Assembly (NCBI RefSeq): GCF_041449215.1
Contig: NZ_JBGNFV010000001.1
Span: forward strand, 2,993,001 to 3,057,000
Source: Roseivirga sp. BDSF3-8
Lineage (GTDB): Bacteria; Bacteroidota; Bacteroidia; Cytophagales; Cyclobacteriaceae
Length of the DNA: 64,000 bases
Direction: 5' to 3'
Positions 63,713-64,000 of the stretch are shown here, in pieces. Each line of letters opens with the position of its first letter. Positions within the stretch are counted from its first letter, which is position 1. The position numbers were made by a program, and so were the translations under genes. The notes beneath the pieces were generated by a model. The model ran no database searches. It was not told the origin of the DNA and worked only from the letters and a program-made list of their open reading frames with translations.

Positions 63713-64000
63713 ATGCAACACACCGCGTCCATATCGCCCCTGTCTTCGAAACTGGATGCCATCACAGACAGCCTGCCCCTGTTTCTTCCAGAGTTCACCA
63801 TTATAGCCACTTTCATCCTCGTGCTTGTGACTGGTCTGCTGGTAAAAAAGGAAGGAAAAAAAGGCCTGCCTCAGGCTACACTTCCCCTGCTTATGCTATG
63901 TGGCCTGGGAGCTGCCTTTTATTTTCTCGCCGGTCAGTGGCATATCCTGGCTGAACCTGCGGATATCTTTCTGCAAATGGCCCATGCAGATCGCCTCAGT
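63713..64000 (+). CDS. nuoN: NADH-quinone oxidoreductase subunit N, N-terminal part
   Basis: A frame of 96 codons, open to the window end, starts 4 bases after the nuoM stop. It begins MQHTASISPLSSKLDAITDS and shows two hydrophobic helices (FLPEFTIIATFILVLVTGLL and ATLPLLMLCGLGAAFYFLAG), as expected for the NuoN N-terminus. The immediate position after nuoM, the family order nuoL-nuoM-nuoN, supports the assignment. The start codon could be slightly different. Confidence 0.85.
   Translation, partial: MQHTASISPLSSKLDAITDSLPLFLPEFTIIATFILVLVTGLLVKKEGKKGLPQATLPLLMLCGLGAAFYFLAGQWHILAEPADIFLQMAHADRLS

Overview
The window is chromosomal DNA from a Bacteroidota bacterium, most likely of the order Cytophagales. 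Four things point there. Promoter -7 elements of the Bacteroidota form TAnnTTTG sit 20-50 bases before many starts. Secreted and surface proteins are typical of the group: Asp-rich lipoprotein starts, a type IX secretion C-terminal sorting domain, CHRD and spondin domains. Several small conserved families are characteristic of Bacteroidota (DUF2795, DUF349, DUF1684, DUF3108, a class I lanthipeptide leader). Ribosomal protein L36 is the cysteine-poor form. Species cannot be fixed from sequence alone.

Layout. 1-9990 is the 3' part of the S10-spc-alpha ribosomal supercluster, in order rpmC(partial)-rpsQ-rplN-rplX-rplE-rpsN-rpsH-rplF-rplR-rpsE-rpmD-rplO-secY-map-infA-rpmJ-rpsM-rpsK-rpsD-rpoA-rplQ. 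It ends in a strong terminator that runs straight into a carA promoter. 10080-13374 holds carA, eno, a DivIC/FtsB-like protein and a small outer-membrane protein. 13369-15476 (minus) holds an Ldh2-type dehydrogenase and a Ppx/GppA phosphatase. 15650-23221 holds acyl-CoA carboxylase beta, an atypical SDR, an M42 peptidase, a BtuF-like metal receptor, pyrR-pyrB and a CBS-type PLP enzyme. 23296-28079 holds a spondin lipoprotein, a membrane protein, aceK and two small envelope or secreted proteins. An IS110-family element lies at about 28.2-29.5 kb.

29598-34281 (minus) is a pheT - coiled coil - zapA - rny cluster whose zapA-rny gap may encode a structured RNA. 34345-46224 is mostly housekeeping: radC, rpsT, ettA, ispD, queA and recA, with DUF349, DUF2795, a zinc-dependent phospholipase C-like protein and a MacB-like permease. 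An orphan lanthipeptide precursor is hidden at 42401-42589. 46409-61159 is envelope and secretion territory: a beta-barrel, a membrane-anchored aminopeptidase, DUF3108, a 1366-residue TPR protein, a four-CHRD lipoprotein, an enoyl-CoA hydratase/isomerase, a large T9SS metalloprotease and an L,D-transpeptidase. After a repeat-rich spacer, nuoM and the start of nuoN close the window.

There is no phage, defence island, CRISPR array or tRNA/rRNA gene that I can see. The least ordinary items are the orphan lanthipeptide precursor, the IS110 element with a candidate bridge-RNA hairpin, the possible 6S-like RNA between zapA and rny, the structured leader of the DUF2795 gene, a small secreted protein with a frameshifted signal peptide, an SDR lacking the YxxxK catalytic pair, and nuoMN not preceded by nuoL.
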